This document shows positions 43,526-50,780 of a stretch of 64,000 nt of DNA, piece by piece. The translations under genes and the position numbers were made by a program. The stretch lies in the NCBI RefSeq assembly GCF_018603905.1, contig NZ_JAHFZZ010000002.1:682001-746000 (forward strand). Direction: 5' to 3'. Position 1 is the first letter of the stretch; each line of letters opens with the position of its first letter. Source of the stretch: Nonomuraea sp. NEAU-A123 (GTDB lineage: Bacteria > Actinomycetota > Actinomycetes > Streptosporangiales > Streptosporangiaceae). The notes beneath the pieces are model-generated. The model had not been told where the DNA came from. It ran no database searches and was given only the letters and a program-made list of their open reading frames with translations.

Positions 43526-45417
43526 GTGATGATCCTTTCGTTGAAGTCGTACCGGTGTGAGGGGCGTCCGTTGAGGAGGAACAGGTGTGAGGCGTCCGGA
43601 TAACGCACCAGCCGCACGGGTACGCCCTGCTCGCGCAGCGCGGCGAACCACTGCTCGGCCTGGCCCACGGGACAGCGGTCGTCGGCGTCGCCGTGCAGGA
43701 GCAGGGTGGGGGTGGTGACGCGGGCCACCTGGGAGATCGGCGACTGGGCCTGGAGGTCGCCCCGGCACTCGTACGCCTTGATCAGCGACCCGAGGTCGGA
43801 CGTGCCCGCCATGCTGGCGAGGTCGCTCACACAGCCGCCGGGGATCGCCGCCTTGAACCTGTCCGTCCTGGTCGACAGCCAGCACGCCATGTAGCCACCG
43901 TAGCTGTAACCGGCGACGGCCAGCCGATCAGGGTCGGCGACGTTGTCGGTTATCAGGTCGTCGACGGCCGCGAGGAAGTCCTGCTCGTCGGCCAGCCCCC
44001 ACGCGCCGACCGTGGCGGTGTAGAAGTCCTCGCCGTACCCGTCGCTGGCGCGCGGGTTGACCAGCAGGACGGTCCAGCCGCCGGCGGCGAGGCGCTGGTG
44101 GTAGAGGTGGGCGCCGTCGAAGGCGGGCGACCACGCGTTGTGCGGGCCGCCGTGCACGTCGAGCAGCAGCGGGCCGGGGCCGGTACGCGTCTCGTCGCGC
44201 AACACGAAGCCTTCGATGGTGGTGCCGTCGGGGGCGGTGAAGGTGCGGGGGCGCGGGGTGAACAGGTCCACGTCCGGGAGGGTGTGCTGGGTGAGGGGCT
44301 CGCCGTCGAGGTAGACGTCGCCCGCGCTCACCGGGGAGGAGGCGATCCAGGCGACCCGGCCTGCGGCTGCGGACATGCCGGACACCGTGAAGTCGCCGTC
44401 GACGATCTTCTCGACGGGCCCGCCTGTCGGCCCGGCCGTCAGCTTGTCGGTAGGCCCGCCTGTGGGCCAGTCGGCCGGCAGGCGGTACAGGTGCGTGCGG
44501 CCTTGGTCGCGGGCGCAGAACAGCAGGTCGTCGCCCAGCATCGCGGGGACGGCGCCGGGGTAGCCGGGGGCGCCGATCATGACGTTGCGGTCGAGCCCGG
44601 TCACCACCTCGGCGAGCCCGCCGGGGCCGAGCGTGTACAGACGGGTGTGGCCGATAGCCTCGCGCAACCCAGCCACCATCAGCCGGTCACGGCCACCGTC
44701 GCCATCGCCATCGCCATCGCCGAGCCACCATGCGCCAGTGCAGATGACGTCTGGCCCGGTCAGCCGTTCCGGCTGGCCCGGTGTGGGACCGGTGGCGTCG
44801 ACCGCGTACACCGCGCTCTCCACCACCAGGTCGCGGTCGGGCGCCATACTCGCCACGAACGCCAGCCGCCGCCCATCCGGCGACCACGACGGCTCCCCGG
44901 CGTGGAACCCGCCCTCGGTCACCTGGACGGTCTCGCCCGTAGCCACGTCCGCCACGAACAAATGCGCGGTCAGGCCGCGCAACAACCCGGTGCCGTCGGC
45001 CTTGTACTCCAGGGTGTCGGCAACGACCGGCGCGTTCAGGTCGAGCTCGCCGTGCGGGCCTCCGTACGCGATGCGAGTGCCGTCGGGCGACCACACGGGC
45101 ACACCGGCACCGAGCGGCGCCGAGGTGAGCCGACGCGGCTCGCCGCCCTCCATCGGCAGCAGATGGATCTGAGCGCACCCATCGACGGGGCGCAGGAACG
45201 CGAGCAGCCGACCGTCGGGCGACCAGCGCGGCATGCTGCCGACGGCGAGGCGGCGAGGCTCGGCACCGGGGACGGCGAGCCAGATCTCGGCCCGGTTCTC
45301 GTCGGAGTCGCGGTCGGCGGTGGTGAGCGTGTAGGCGACGGCGCCGCCATCGGGGCGCAGCCTCGGGTCCGATGGGACCGCGATGCGGTAGAGGTCGTCG
45401 AGGACGAGGCGTGGCAT
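43489..45417 (-). CDS. S9-family (prolyl oligopeptidase/acylaminoacyl) peptidase
   Basis: 642 aa from ATG 45417. An N-terminal beta-propeller (WSPDGxRLAF units, about 20-370) precedes an alpha/beta hydrolase domain with nucleophile GYSYGGYM (Ser about 505), acid HGDADDRCP (about 579) and PDASH (His about 611). No signal peptide. Typical S9C exopeptidase length. One propeller loop carries GDGDGDGDGG, encoded by a hexanucleotide repeat. No RBS is seen; TACGGT six bases before the ATG (minus strand) suggests a leaderless mRNA. Likely degrades peptides brought in by the adjacent transporter. Confidence 0.92.
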   Translation of the reverse strand: MPRLVLDDLYRIAVPSDPRLRPDGGAVAYTLTTADRDSDENRAEIWLAVPGAEPRRLAVGSMPRWSPDGRLLAFLRPVDGCAQIHLLPMEGGEPRRLTSAPLGAGVPVWSPDGTRIAYGGPHGELDLNAPVVADTLEYKADGTGLLRGLTAHLFVADVATGETVQVTEGGFHAGEPSWSPDGRRLAFVASMAPDRDLVVESAVYAVDATGPTPGQPERLTGPDVICTGAWWLGDGDGDGDGGRDRLMVAGLREAIGHTRLYTLGPGGLAEVVTGLDRNVMIGAPGYPGAVPAMLGDDLLFCARDQGRTHLYRLPADWPTGGPTDKLTAGPTGGPVEKIVDGDFTVSGMSAAAGRVAWIASSPVSAGDVYLDGEPLTQHTLPDVDLFTPRPRTFTAPDGTTIEGFVLRDETRTGPGPLLLDVHGGPHNAWSPAFDGAHLYHQRLAAGGWTVLLVNPRASDGYGEDFYTATVGAWGLADEQDFLAAVDDLITDNVADPDRLAVAGYSYGGYMACWLSTRTDRFKAAIPGGCVSDLASMAGTSDLGSLIKAYECRGDLQAQSPISQVARVTTPTLLLHGDADDRCPVGQAEQWFAALREQGVPVRLVRYPDASHLFLLNGRPSHRYDFNERIITWLEQWVAASPS

Positions 45418-45540
45418 GACCGAACCGTAGGCCGGACCAGGCCACGGCATCTTCGGCACATCCGACGAACGCCACCACTCCCGTTGTGCGGAAGACCAAA
45501 GCTCACGTCGCACGCCCATGCGGGCCCGAGGCAAGAATCA

Positions 45541-45569
45541 TTGACACCATGTCTGCTCTGTTTTACATT
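45541..45569 (+). promoter_or_regulatory. Sigma-70-like promoter for DUF4386 gene
   Basis: TTGACA (45541-45546), 17-base spacer, TACATT (45564-45569) in an AT-rich island of the 315-base gap 45418-45732. A second TTTACATC follows at about 45588. The leader to the ATG is about 157 bases; nothing else is seen in it. Confidence 0.65.
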
Positions 45570-45732
45570 GATCCGTGTTAGCTTTTCTTTACATCCGATC
45601 CTCCCGGTTCGCGCACCATGCGATGACGCAGGCGCCCCGCGGACCGCGCTCGAACACTGAGAAGCATCACCATGCGCGCGAGGAATCCGCCTCGCGGGCT
45701 CTGTTCGCCACGCCCGAAAGCAGGGAGAAGTC

Positions 45733-46443
45733 ATGCGCTCACCCCAGCGCCTCGCCAGGACCGCCGGACTGTTCTATCTGATCGTCGCCATCTTCGGCGG
45801 CTTCGCTCACCTCTATGTGCGCGCCAAGGTCTACGTGCCCGGCGACGCCACCACCACCGCGCACAACACCGTGGCGAACGCCGGCCTGGTCCGCGTCGGC
45901 TTCGTGGCCGATCTCGTGCAGGCCCCGTTCTTCCTGTTCGTGGCCATGTCCCTGTACCTGCTCCTCAAGCACGTGAACAAGGACGTGGCCCGCGCGATGG
46001 TGACCTTCGTGGCCATCGCCGTGGCCATCACCTGCCTGAACATGGTTCATCAACTCGCGGCGCTCATCGTCGCCACCGAGGCCCCGTACGCGACCGCCCT
46101 CAGCCCTCAGGGGTCCGACGCGCTGGTGCTGCTCATGTTCGACCTCCATCACTACGGCTACCTCATCGCGCAGATCTTCTTCGGCCTGTGGCTGCTGCCG
46201 CTGGGCTACCTCGCTTACCGGTCACGCATGTTCCCGCGCACGCTGGGAGTCCTCCTCGTCGCCGGGTGCGGCGGCTATCTCGTGGACACGTTCGCGCTCT
46301 TCCTGGCCCCGGATCTGGGAGCGGCCCTGAACCCGTTCGTCGTCGCCCCGGCCGGCATCGCGGAGATCGTGATGCTTCTCTGGCTGCTGGTGAAGGGCGT
46401 GAAGACCCCGCGACAGGATGGCCCTGTCCCTGTCGCGGCCTGA
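45733..46443 (+). CDS. DUF4386 membrane protein
   Basis: 236 aa, ATG with AGGGAG 6 bases upstream. Six to seven predicted helices; MRSPQRLARTAGLFYLIVAI at the N-terminus, HNTVANAGLVRVGFVADL and FDLHHYGYLIAQIFFGLWLLPLGYL are the family marks. Function unknown; members occur widely in soil bacteria, often near stress genes. Monocistronic. Confidence 0.9.
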   Translation: MRSPQRLARTAGLFYLIVAIFGGFAHLYVRAKVYVPGDATTTAHNTVANAGLVRVGFVADLVQAPFFLFVAMSLYLLLKHVNKDVARAMVTFVAIAVAITCLNMVHQLAALIVATEAPYATALSPQGSDALVLLMFDLHHYGYLIAQIFFGLWLLPLGYLAYRSRMFPRTLGVLLVAGCGGYLVDTFALFLAPDLGAALNPFVVAPAGIAEIVMLLWLLVKGVKTPRQDGPVPVAA

Positions 46444-46466
46444 CCCTCAAAGGCCGGACGAGCGCC

Positions 46467-46544
46467 CCGGATTTCCGGATGTACTTCATCTACGACATCG
46501 GCCGCCTAAATGGGGTGAAGGCCCCCGCGAAGCGGAGACGGGGG
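46467..46544. terminator. Hairpins between convergent genes
   Basis: CCGGA-TT-TCCGG (46467-46478) and CCCCCG..CGGGGG (46522-46527 with 46539-46544) lie between two convergent stops. Possible bidirectional terminator. Confidence 0.4.
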
Positions 46545-46572
46545 TGATGGCCGGCGCGTCGTGCAGCCGGAC

Positions 46573-47652
46573 TCACCCGCCCTTCACAACAGCGTTCCTG
46601 ACGTCTGCCGGGTGTTTGAGGAACTTGTAGGCGCGGGCCAGATCGGCGACCCGCTGGAGTTCTGTCAGGTCCAGCTGGGCGGGATAGGAGCCCAAGGCAA
46701 TGCCTGCCGCCGCTGCCCTGGAGATCCTCGTGTAGGTGGGCAGCAAGTCGCGCACCTGCTGGGGGTCGCTCGCGATCAGGCGCTGTGCCTTGGCCAGCGC
46801 GCGCTGGAAGGCCGCCAGCGTGCGAGGGTGTCCGCTGATCCACTTGTCGGTAGCTGATATGCCCGCGGTGTACAGGTTCGCGAACTCCTGGGTCATCACG
46901 TCCGCCACAATCCGCGTGTGCCTGGTCTCGCGGCCCATAGTGATGAACGGTTCGGCCAGCAGAGCAGCGTCAACCTGCCCCTTGCCCATCGCGTAGAGCA
47001 TGTCGGGATAGGACTTCTCGACCAGCACGACATCCCTCAACGTCAGTCCGGCCCGCTTCAGCACTGCTGTCAGTGCCAACAAGTCAAGCCCCATGAGGTT
47101 CGGGACCGCCACCGTCTTGCGTTTAAGGTCGGTCGCCGTCCTGATCTTCGACTTGGCGTTCACGACGATCGCGAAGCTTCCTGGCGCGGCCTGGTACAGG
47201 CTAGAGACGATCTTGAACTTCTCGCCCGCCTCGTTCACCCTGAAGACTGTGAAGTAGTCGGTCTGCGCCAGATCCACTATGCCGCTCAGTACCTGGGGCA
47301 CCACGGCCGCCGGACCGCTGATGATCAACGGCTGCACCGTCAGCCCTTCCTCCTTGAAATAGCCCTTGTTCAGTGCCACGAACACGGGCGCCGACTCCAC
47401 GGTCGGCATCACGCCGACCGTGATGGTGGACTGCTCGGGCGGGCTGGGCGGGCGGGCGGCGGCGCGCGGCTCCGCGGGCAGCGCCCGTACACCGACGGTG
47501 GCGGCGAGCACGGTGATCACGACCACCACGGCGGCGGTGAGCGCCAGGAAGTTGCGCCGCCTACGCTGATGGACCTCGATCGCCCTGGCGCCCAGGTCGC
47601 GCTCCGGCATGTCGTCCGCGATGCGGCCGAGTTGCTCTCCTAGCCAGGTCAT
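46573..47652 (-). CDS. Membrane-anchored NMT1/SsuA-type solute-binding protein, sigma-factor partner
   Basis: 359 aa. ATG 47652 overlaps the sigma-factor stop (ATGA). Residues 1-34 are a charged cytoplasmic segment (EQLGRIADDMPERDLGARA), 35-57 one membrane helix, 58-75 a Pro/Ala linker, and 76-359 a nitrate/sulfonate/thiamine-precursor-type binding domain (VGVMPTVESAPVFVALNKGY, IVDLAQTDYFTVF, AVPNLMGLDLLALTAVLKRAG, DAALLAEPFITM). It has no lipobox and no ABC permease or ATPase nearby. The position is where SigE-family genes usually carry an anti-sigma factor, so the cytoplasmic segment may hold the sigma factor and the outer domain sense a small molecule (inference). Confidence 0.87.
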   Translation of the reverse strand: MTWLGEQLGRIADDMPERDLGARAIEVHQRRRRNFLALTAAVVVVITVLAATVGVRALPAEPRAAARPPSPPEQSTITVGVMPTVESAPVFVALNKGYFKEEGLTVQPLIISGPAAVVPQVLSGIVDLAQTDYFTVFRVNEAGEKFKIVSSLYQAAPGSFAIVVNAKSKIRTATDLKRKTVAVPNLMGLDLLALTAVLKRAGLTLRDVVLVEKSYPDMLYAMGKGQVDAALLAEPFITMGRETRHTRIVADVMTQEFANLYTAGISATDKWISGHPRTLAAFQRALAKAQRLIASDPQQVRDLLPTYTRISRAAAAGIALGSYPAQLDLTELQRVADLARAYKFLKHPADVRNAVVKGG

Positions 47653-48176
47653 CGGCGTGCCTCCTCACTATGGGCGTCCAGAACGGGCAGTTTCGGCGCC
47701 AGCTCGGGCGCCAGCGCGCGCAGGCGGGCCAGGGCGTGGTGCGCCTGGCTCTTCACGGTGCCGACGGAGCAGCCCATCAGGTCGGCGACGTCACGTTCTG
47801 TCCGATCCTCGAAGAAGCGCAGAACGAGTACCGTGCGCTGCTTGGGCGTCAGCCGCATGAGTGCCTGACGCAGGACGATCCGCAGGATTGCGGAGTCTTC
47901 GGACGAATAGCCGCGGTCGGGCGGCTCGGCGCTCGGCACCTCGTCGGAACCGCGGCGCCGCCGCCACGAGATGTACTGGTTCACCATGGTCTTGCGGGCA
48001 TACGCGTCCAGGTTGTCGATGTGGCCTAACTTCGCCCACCGCCCGATCATGCGGACCAGCACACTCTGTACGAGGTCCTCTGCGAGGTGGACCTCTCCGG
48101 TGAGTAGGTAGGCCAGGCGCATCAACGGGCGTTGGTGAGCATCCACGAACGCCTGGAAACTGGCATCGCGATCCAA
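47649..48176 (-). CDS. SigE-family ECF sigma factor
   Basis: 175 aa. TTG 48176 has GAGGAG 6 bases upstream. Region 2 (about 8-75: AYLLTGEVHLAEDLVQSVLV, DAYARKTMVNQYISWRRRR) and region 4 (about 105-160: LTPKQRTVLVLRFFEDRTE, DVADLMGCSVGTVKSQAH) are complete; this is the SigE/ECF form with short linker common in Streptomyces-like genomes. Translationally coupled to the membrane solute-binding protein. Confidence 0.93.
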   Translation of the reverse strand: MDRDASFQAFVDAHQRPLMRLAYLLTGEVHLAEDLVQSVLVRMIGRWAKLGHIDNLDAYARKTMVNQYISWRRRRGSDEVPSAEPPDRGYSSEDSAILRIVLRQALMRLTPKQRTVLVLRFFEDRTERDVADLMGCSVGTVKSQAHHALARLRALAPELAPKLPVLDAHSEEARR

Positions 48177-48202
48177 CGTCTCTCCTCATGTCGATACCCC
48201 CC

Positions 48203-48228
48203 AGACGCTGTGGACGCGGCGAAAGGTT
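48203..48228 (-). promoter_or_regulatory. ECF-type promoter upstream of sigma gene
   Basis: On the minus strand AACC (48228-48225), 17 bases, then CGTCT (48207-48203), matching the AAC/CGTC style of actinobacterial ECF promoters and suggesting self-activation. It is 27 bases before the TTG start. Confidence 0.45.
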
Positions 48229-48854
48229 GGTACTCCTGAGGTCGGATGGCCGAGCCATCTGGATCAACGAACCCGCCAAGCTCCGATGCCGAACAAGTCA
48301 CCCAAAAACGGCCAGGAACCTCCCGTCCACGGCTCCCCTCGACCGTCTCGTGCGGAGGGTCATGTCGGCGAGGAACTGGGCGAAGCGCTGTGGCCGTGCC
48401 CGCGTGGGCCCACATCGCGTGTTGCCGGTCGGCGCTTTTACCGCGACGGGCGAGGCAGTAGAGCAGGTCGTGAGCGAGCACGCTCTCGCCAGACATAGCA
48501 ACTCCCTGGTCAGGGTTAGGTGATCACGGTCCAACGGTGCGGCTCCGGCCTCGCGCTGCCCCTCAACAGCGGGGGCCGGGGCCGCACCTGGTGCTCGACG
48601 CGTGTACGGGGAAGCCGCGCGGACCGACGCACTTCCGGGCGGCCAGGCCGCCACAACCGACCGTATGTCCAGGGTGCGCGTCTAACGGGCACAGGTTCGA
48701 GCAACCGAAGCAGATCTTCGTCACGAACCGGAATGTCCGGCGAGTGTCCGGGCGACGCCCTGGAACGCCCTCAAGGGGTGATTGACACTGAATTAGGTCG
48801 AACCCTCTTCGATTCACCCGCGAGACAGGACAAAGACGGCCAAGGAGTTCCAAG
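48229..48854. other. Long gap without a confident gene
   Basis: About 625 bases. Several frames are open on both strands but none has a start with RBS, a recognisable domain or usual codon pattern. A TTGACA (48782-48787) lies 68 bases before the next gene and may be its -35 box, although no good -10 follows. A plus frame around 48600-48770 with CPGC is possibly remnant coding sequence. Confidence 0.5.
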
Positions 48855-49241
48855 ATGCGCACACAGAAGCTCGCAGCAATTGCTACATCGGTGCTGGCCA
48901 GCGGCATTCTGCTCAGCGCGGTCCCGCCAGCCGCGCAGGCGGTGCCGCCCTGCAAACAGCCAGTGCTCCAGACGGTGCACAATTCGCGGTACATCCGCCT
49001 CTGGTGGTGTGACGGGACGAGCGGGACCAGAAGGGGCTACCACGGGCAGGTTGAAAACGCGCAAGGCGGGGAGCAGCTCTACCTCAGGAGCGGCACCGAC
49101 CGGATCACTGTGCCCGTGGACGTTTGCGGTGGCTGTGTTCGTACAAACACCGCTACTGTCGGCGACACGGGCGCGCCCTGGGCAGCGTGCCTGACGGTTC
49201 CCCACCTTGGGGAGAAGTGCACCGCCCATGGGAAGGTCTAG
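48855..49241 (+). CDS. Small secreted cysteine-containing protein
   Basis: 128 aa; ATG with AAGGAG 7 bases upstream. Signal peptide 1-29 (ILLSAVPPAAQA). The mature about 100 residues contain six cysteines (PPCKQ, WWCDG, VCGGCV, AACL, EKCT), which could form three disulfides. No family recognised; it reads like small extracellular proteins of actinomycetes. Monocistronic. Confidence 0.75.
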   Translation: MRTQKLAAIATSVLASGILLSAVPPAAQAVPPCKQPVLQTVHNSRYIRLWWCDGTSGTRRGYHGQVENAQGGEQLYLRSGTDRITVPVDVCGGCVRTNTATVGDTGAPWAACLTVPHLGEKCTAHGKV

Positions 49242-49562
49242 AAGACCGGGACGGGTTCGAGCAGTCTCAACCAGGCCGCCTGAGTGGTGTGGAGGGCATA
49301 CCTCAGCGCGTCAACGGAGTGGTCATCCACCTTCACGGGCGAGTCGTCGCCTTTCTCGGCCTTGCGCTCGTCCCAGGCGTAGCCGGCCATCTCGTCGAGC
49401 AGGCCGCAGCAGCTTGCGTGTACCCGCAGGTGGTCGGCAGAGATGAGGGTCGACACCGTGCGGATGCCGTCCAAAGACCGCGTCATCAGCAGTCAGCGTC
49501 TCCAGCACGGCCGGTACGGGCAGCTCGACGAGCTGGACGCTCTCCTCGGTCACCCAACTCAC
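49238..49562 (-). pseudogene. Phage terminase large subunit, C-terminal remnant
   Basis: From 49486 the minus strand reads LDGIRTVSTLISADHLRVHA, then CCGLLDEMAGYAWDERKAEKG and SPVKVDDHSVDALRYAL, the nuclease-domain end of PBSX-type terminases ('YxWDxKxxEKGxDxPxKxxDHxxDAxRY'). The ATPase half is missing. A neighbouring frame (to 49562: VSWVTEESVQLVELPVP) may be other remnant sequence. Marks a former prophage. Confidence 0.68.
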
Positions 49563-49613
49563 CCGCCGTGGCGGGCACCGCGAACCGGCGCTCGAAGATC
49601 GACCTCGGCACCG

Positions 49614-49700
49614 TCATGACACGACGTCCTCGACCTGACCGCCGACAACCTGCACAGCCTCAACGAGCTCCGGCGCGTGCTCGTGCTCCTTGATGCCCAT
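49614..49700 (-). CDS. 28-aa small peptide, divergent from PadR
   Basis: ATG 49700 has GAGGAG about 8 bases upstream. The peptide reads MGIKEHEHAPELVEAVQVVG then GQVEDVVS; acidic with a Gly-Gly at residues 20-21. The stop overlaps a following ATG (ATGA, 49617) that starts a 42-codon frame, probably decayed. The start lies 29 bases from the PadR palindrome, so PadR control is likely. Real expression is unproven; a leader-peptide-like role is speculation. Confidence 0.45.
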   Translation of the reverse strand: MGIKEHEHAPELVEAVQVVGGQVEDVVS

Positions 49701-49728
49701 GATCGGCCTCTCCTCTTTCAGCGCAGCG

Positions 49729-49752
49729 CTTATTTTGAGTAGGTAAGATAAG
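49729..49752 (+). promoter_or_regulatory. PadR operator and leaderless promoter
   Basis: An imperfect palindrome with arms CTTATTTT (49729-49736) and AAGATAAG (49745-49752) lies between divergent genes. TAAGAT (49744-49749) sits six bases before ATG 49756, so the padR mRNA is probably leaderless and self-repressed. Confidence 0.62.
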
Positions 49753-49755
49753 GGC

Positions 49756-50118
49756 ATGGCAGGTCTACAACGCATCACCCAGCCGACCCTGGACGTGCTG
49801 GAAGTGCTGCTACGCGCCCACAAGGAGGGCGAGAAGATCCACGGCTGGGCAATCATGAAAGAGACGAAGCGATCAGGCCCGACCGTCTACAACGCCCTCG
49901 ACCGCCTCGAAGACGCCGGATGGATCACCGGCGAATGGGAGGAACTCACACCAGAAACCAACCGGCCGCGGCGCCGCTTTTACCGACTCACCGGAGACGG
50001 AGTCCCCGCAGCCCGCGCGCTCCTGACGGAACGCCGCCCTGCCGCAGCGAAGACGCGGCCCGCATTCGGCTTTGCTCCGCTCGCTCAGTTCCGTGCGCTG
50101 CTGGCCGGTGATCAATGA
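49756..50118 (+). CDS. PadR-family transcriptional regulator
   Basis: 120 aa. Winged helix (about 10-85): TLDVLEVLLRAHKEGEKIHG, WAIMKETKRSGPTVYNALDR, LEDAGWITGEWEE and RRRFYRLTGDG are typical PadR/MarR-like features. The C-terminal dimer helix is short. Its stop overlaps the next gene (ATGA), a common actinobacterial pair with a small membrane protein. Confidence 0.9.
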   Translation: MAGLQRITQPTLDVLEVLLRAHKEGEKIHGWAIMKETKRSGPTVYNALDRLEDAGWITGEWEELTPETNRPRRRFYRLTGDGVPAARALLTERRPAAAKTRPAFGFAPLAQFRALLAGDQ

Positions 50119-50240
50119 CCACCGAGATCCTGATGCTCGTCATCGGCGTACTCATCGCCGAAGGAACCGAAGTGGCCCCCTGGCTCGCCAAGCGGCTCGT
50201 TTGCTGGTCGGCCCGCTGGCGCTACCTCAATTCCGAGCGC
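50115..50240 (+). pseudogene. PadR-linked membrane protein, truncated after about 42 residues
   Basis: MTTEILMLVIGVLIAEGTEV..WLAKRLVCWSARWRYLNSERA is the conserved start of the membrane protein that usually follows this PadR type. After the ERA codons the sequence changes to the tail of a cupredoxin gene on the other strand; the frame then runs as Arg/Pro-rich noise to 50342. A deletion or rearrangement junction. Confidence 0.65.
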
Positions 50241-50594
50241 GCTCGCACGTCATGTTCATCCCGCAGGCGAAGCCGTACTCCCCCGCTTCGGCCGGCAGCA
50301 GCTCCACTGCGGTCTTGGCGAAGGCCGGCAACGCCCGGCTGACGCCGAAGTCGGCGAACACCACCCGGGAGGTGCAGTCCCCGCTCTCCCTGCGGTCGAA
50401 GACGATCCGCAGGGGATGCCCTGCCGTACCCGGACAATGTCCGGCGAGTAGCCGCCCCGTACAACGATCTCGATCTCCTGTACGCCGTCACGCAGCCCGG
50501 CCAGAGTGTTCTTGCGCGGCCCGAAGAAGTACCAGCCGAGAAAACCCAGCACGATCACCGCGACGCCGAGCACGATCCCATCAGCGGCGGTCAC
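50240..50594 (-). pseudogene. Membrane-anchored cupredoxin, frameshifted and 3'-truncated
   Basis: GTG 50594 starts a membrane helix (GIVLGVAVIVLGFLGWYFFG), then the cupredoxin start EIEIVVRGGYSPDIVRVRQGIP. One base is missing at about 50415; the next frame continues LRIVFDRRESGDCTSRVVFA and EYGFACGMNMTCE with copper-ligand-like Cys and Met. The normal ending after CGMNM is lost at the 50240 junction. Intact relatives accompany copper-handling ATPases. Overlaps the 42-aa gene upstream. Confidence 0.68.
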
Positions 50595-50719
50595 GACTGC
50601 CCCGCTCCCTCGCGCTCCTCACCGCGCCGGACACGCTGCGGGTGGCCGCCGCCGACCCAGACGGCCACGATCGCGGCCGCGGTGGCGACCGTCGCCAGGG
50701 CCAGGTGCCGCTTCACCAT
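50591..50719 (-). CDS. 42-aa membrane peptide upstream of cupredoxin
   Basis: ATG 50719 with GGGAGG 5 bases upstream. One membrane helix (LALATVATAAAIVAVWVGG), then an Arg/Glu-rich tail ending GAGQS. The stop overlaps the cupredoxin GTG (GTGA). No family; probably co-translated with a metal-handling partner. Confidence 0.6.
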   Translation of the reverse strand: MVKRHLALATVATAAAIVAVWVGGGHPQRVRRGEEREGAGQS

Positions 50720-50780
50720 GATGACCTCCCAGGGGTGTCGTGTGCGTTGCCACGCGCCTGGTCGCGTGGAAACCCCCTGT

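Noticed and set aside
44685-44735. Hexanucleotide repeat giving Gly-Asp runs in the S9 peptidase as a possible phase-variable site
   Set aside because: A six-base unit keeps the frame, so copy changes only alter loop length; ordinary microsatellite.
43693-45660. 655-codon open frame opposite the S9 peptidase
   Set aside because: Shadow frame; the minus strand carries the complete catalytic triad.
48516-48704. Short minus-strand frame in the gap before the secreted cysteine protein
   Set aside because: Arg/Pro-rich, no RBS, no family; not supported as a gene.
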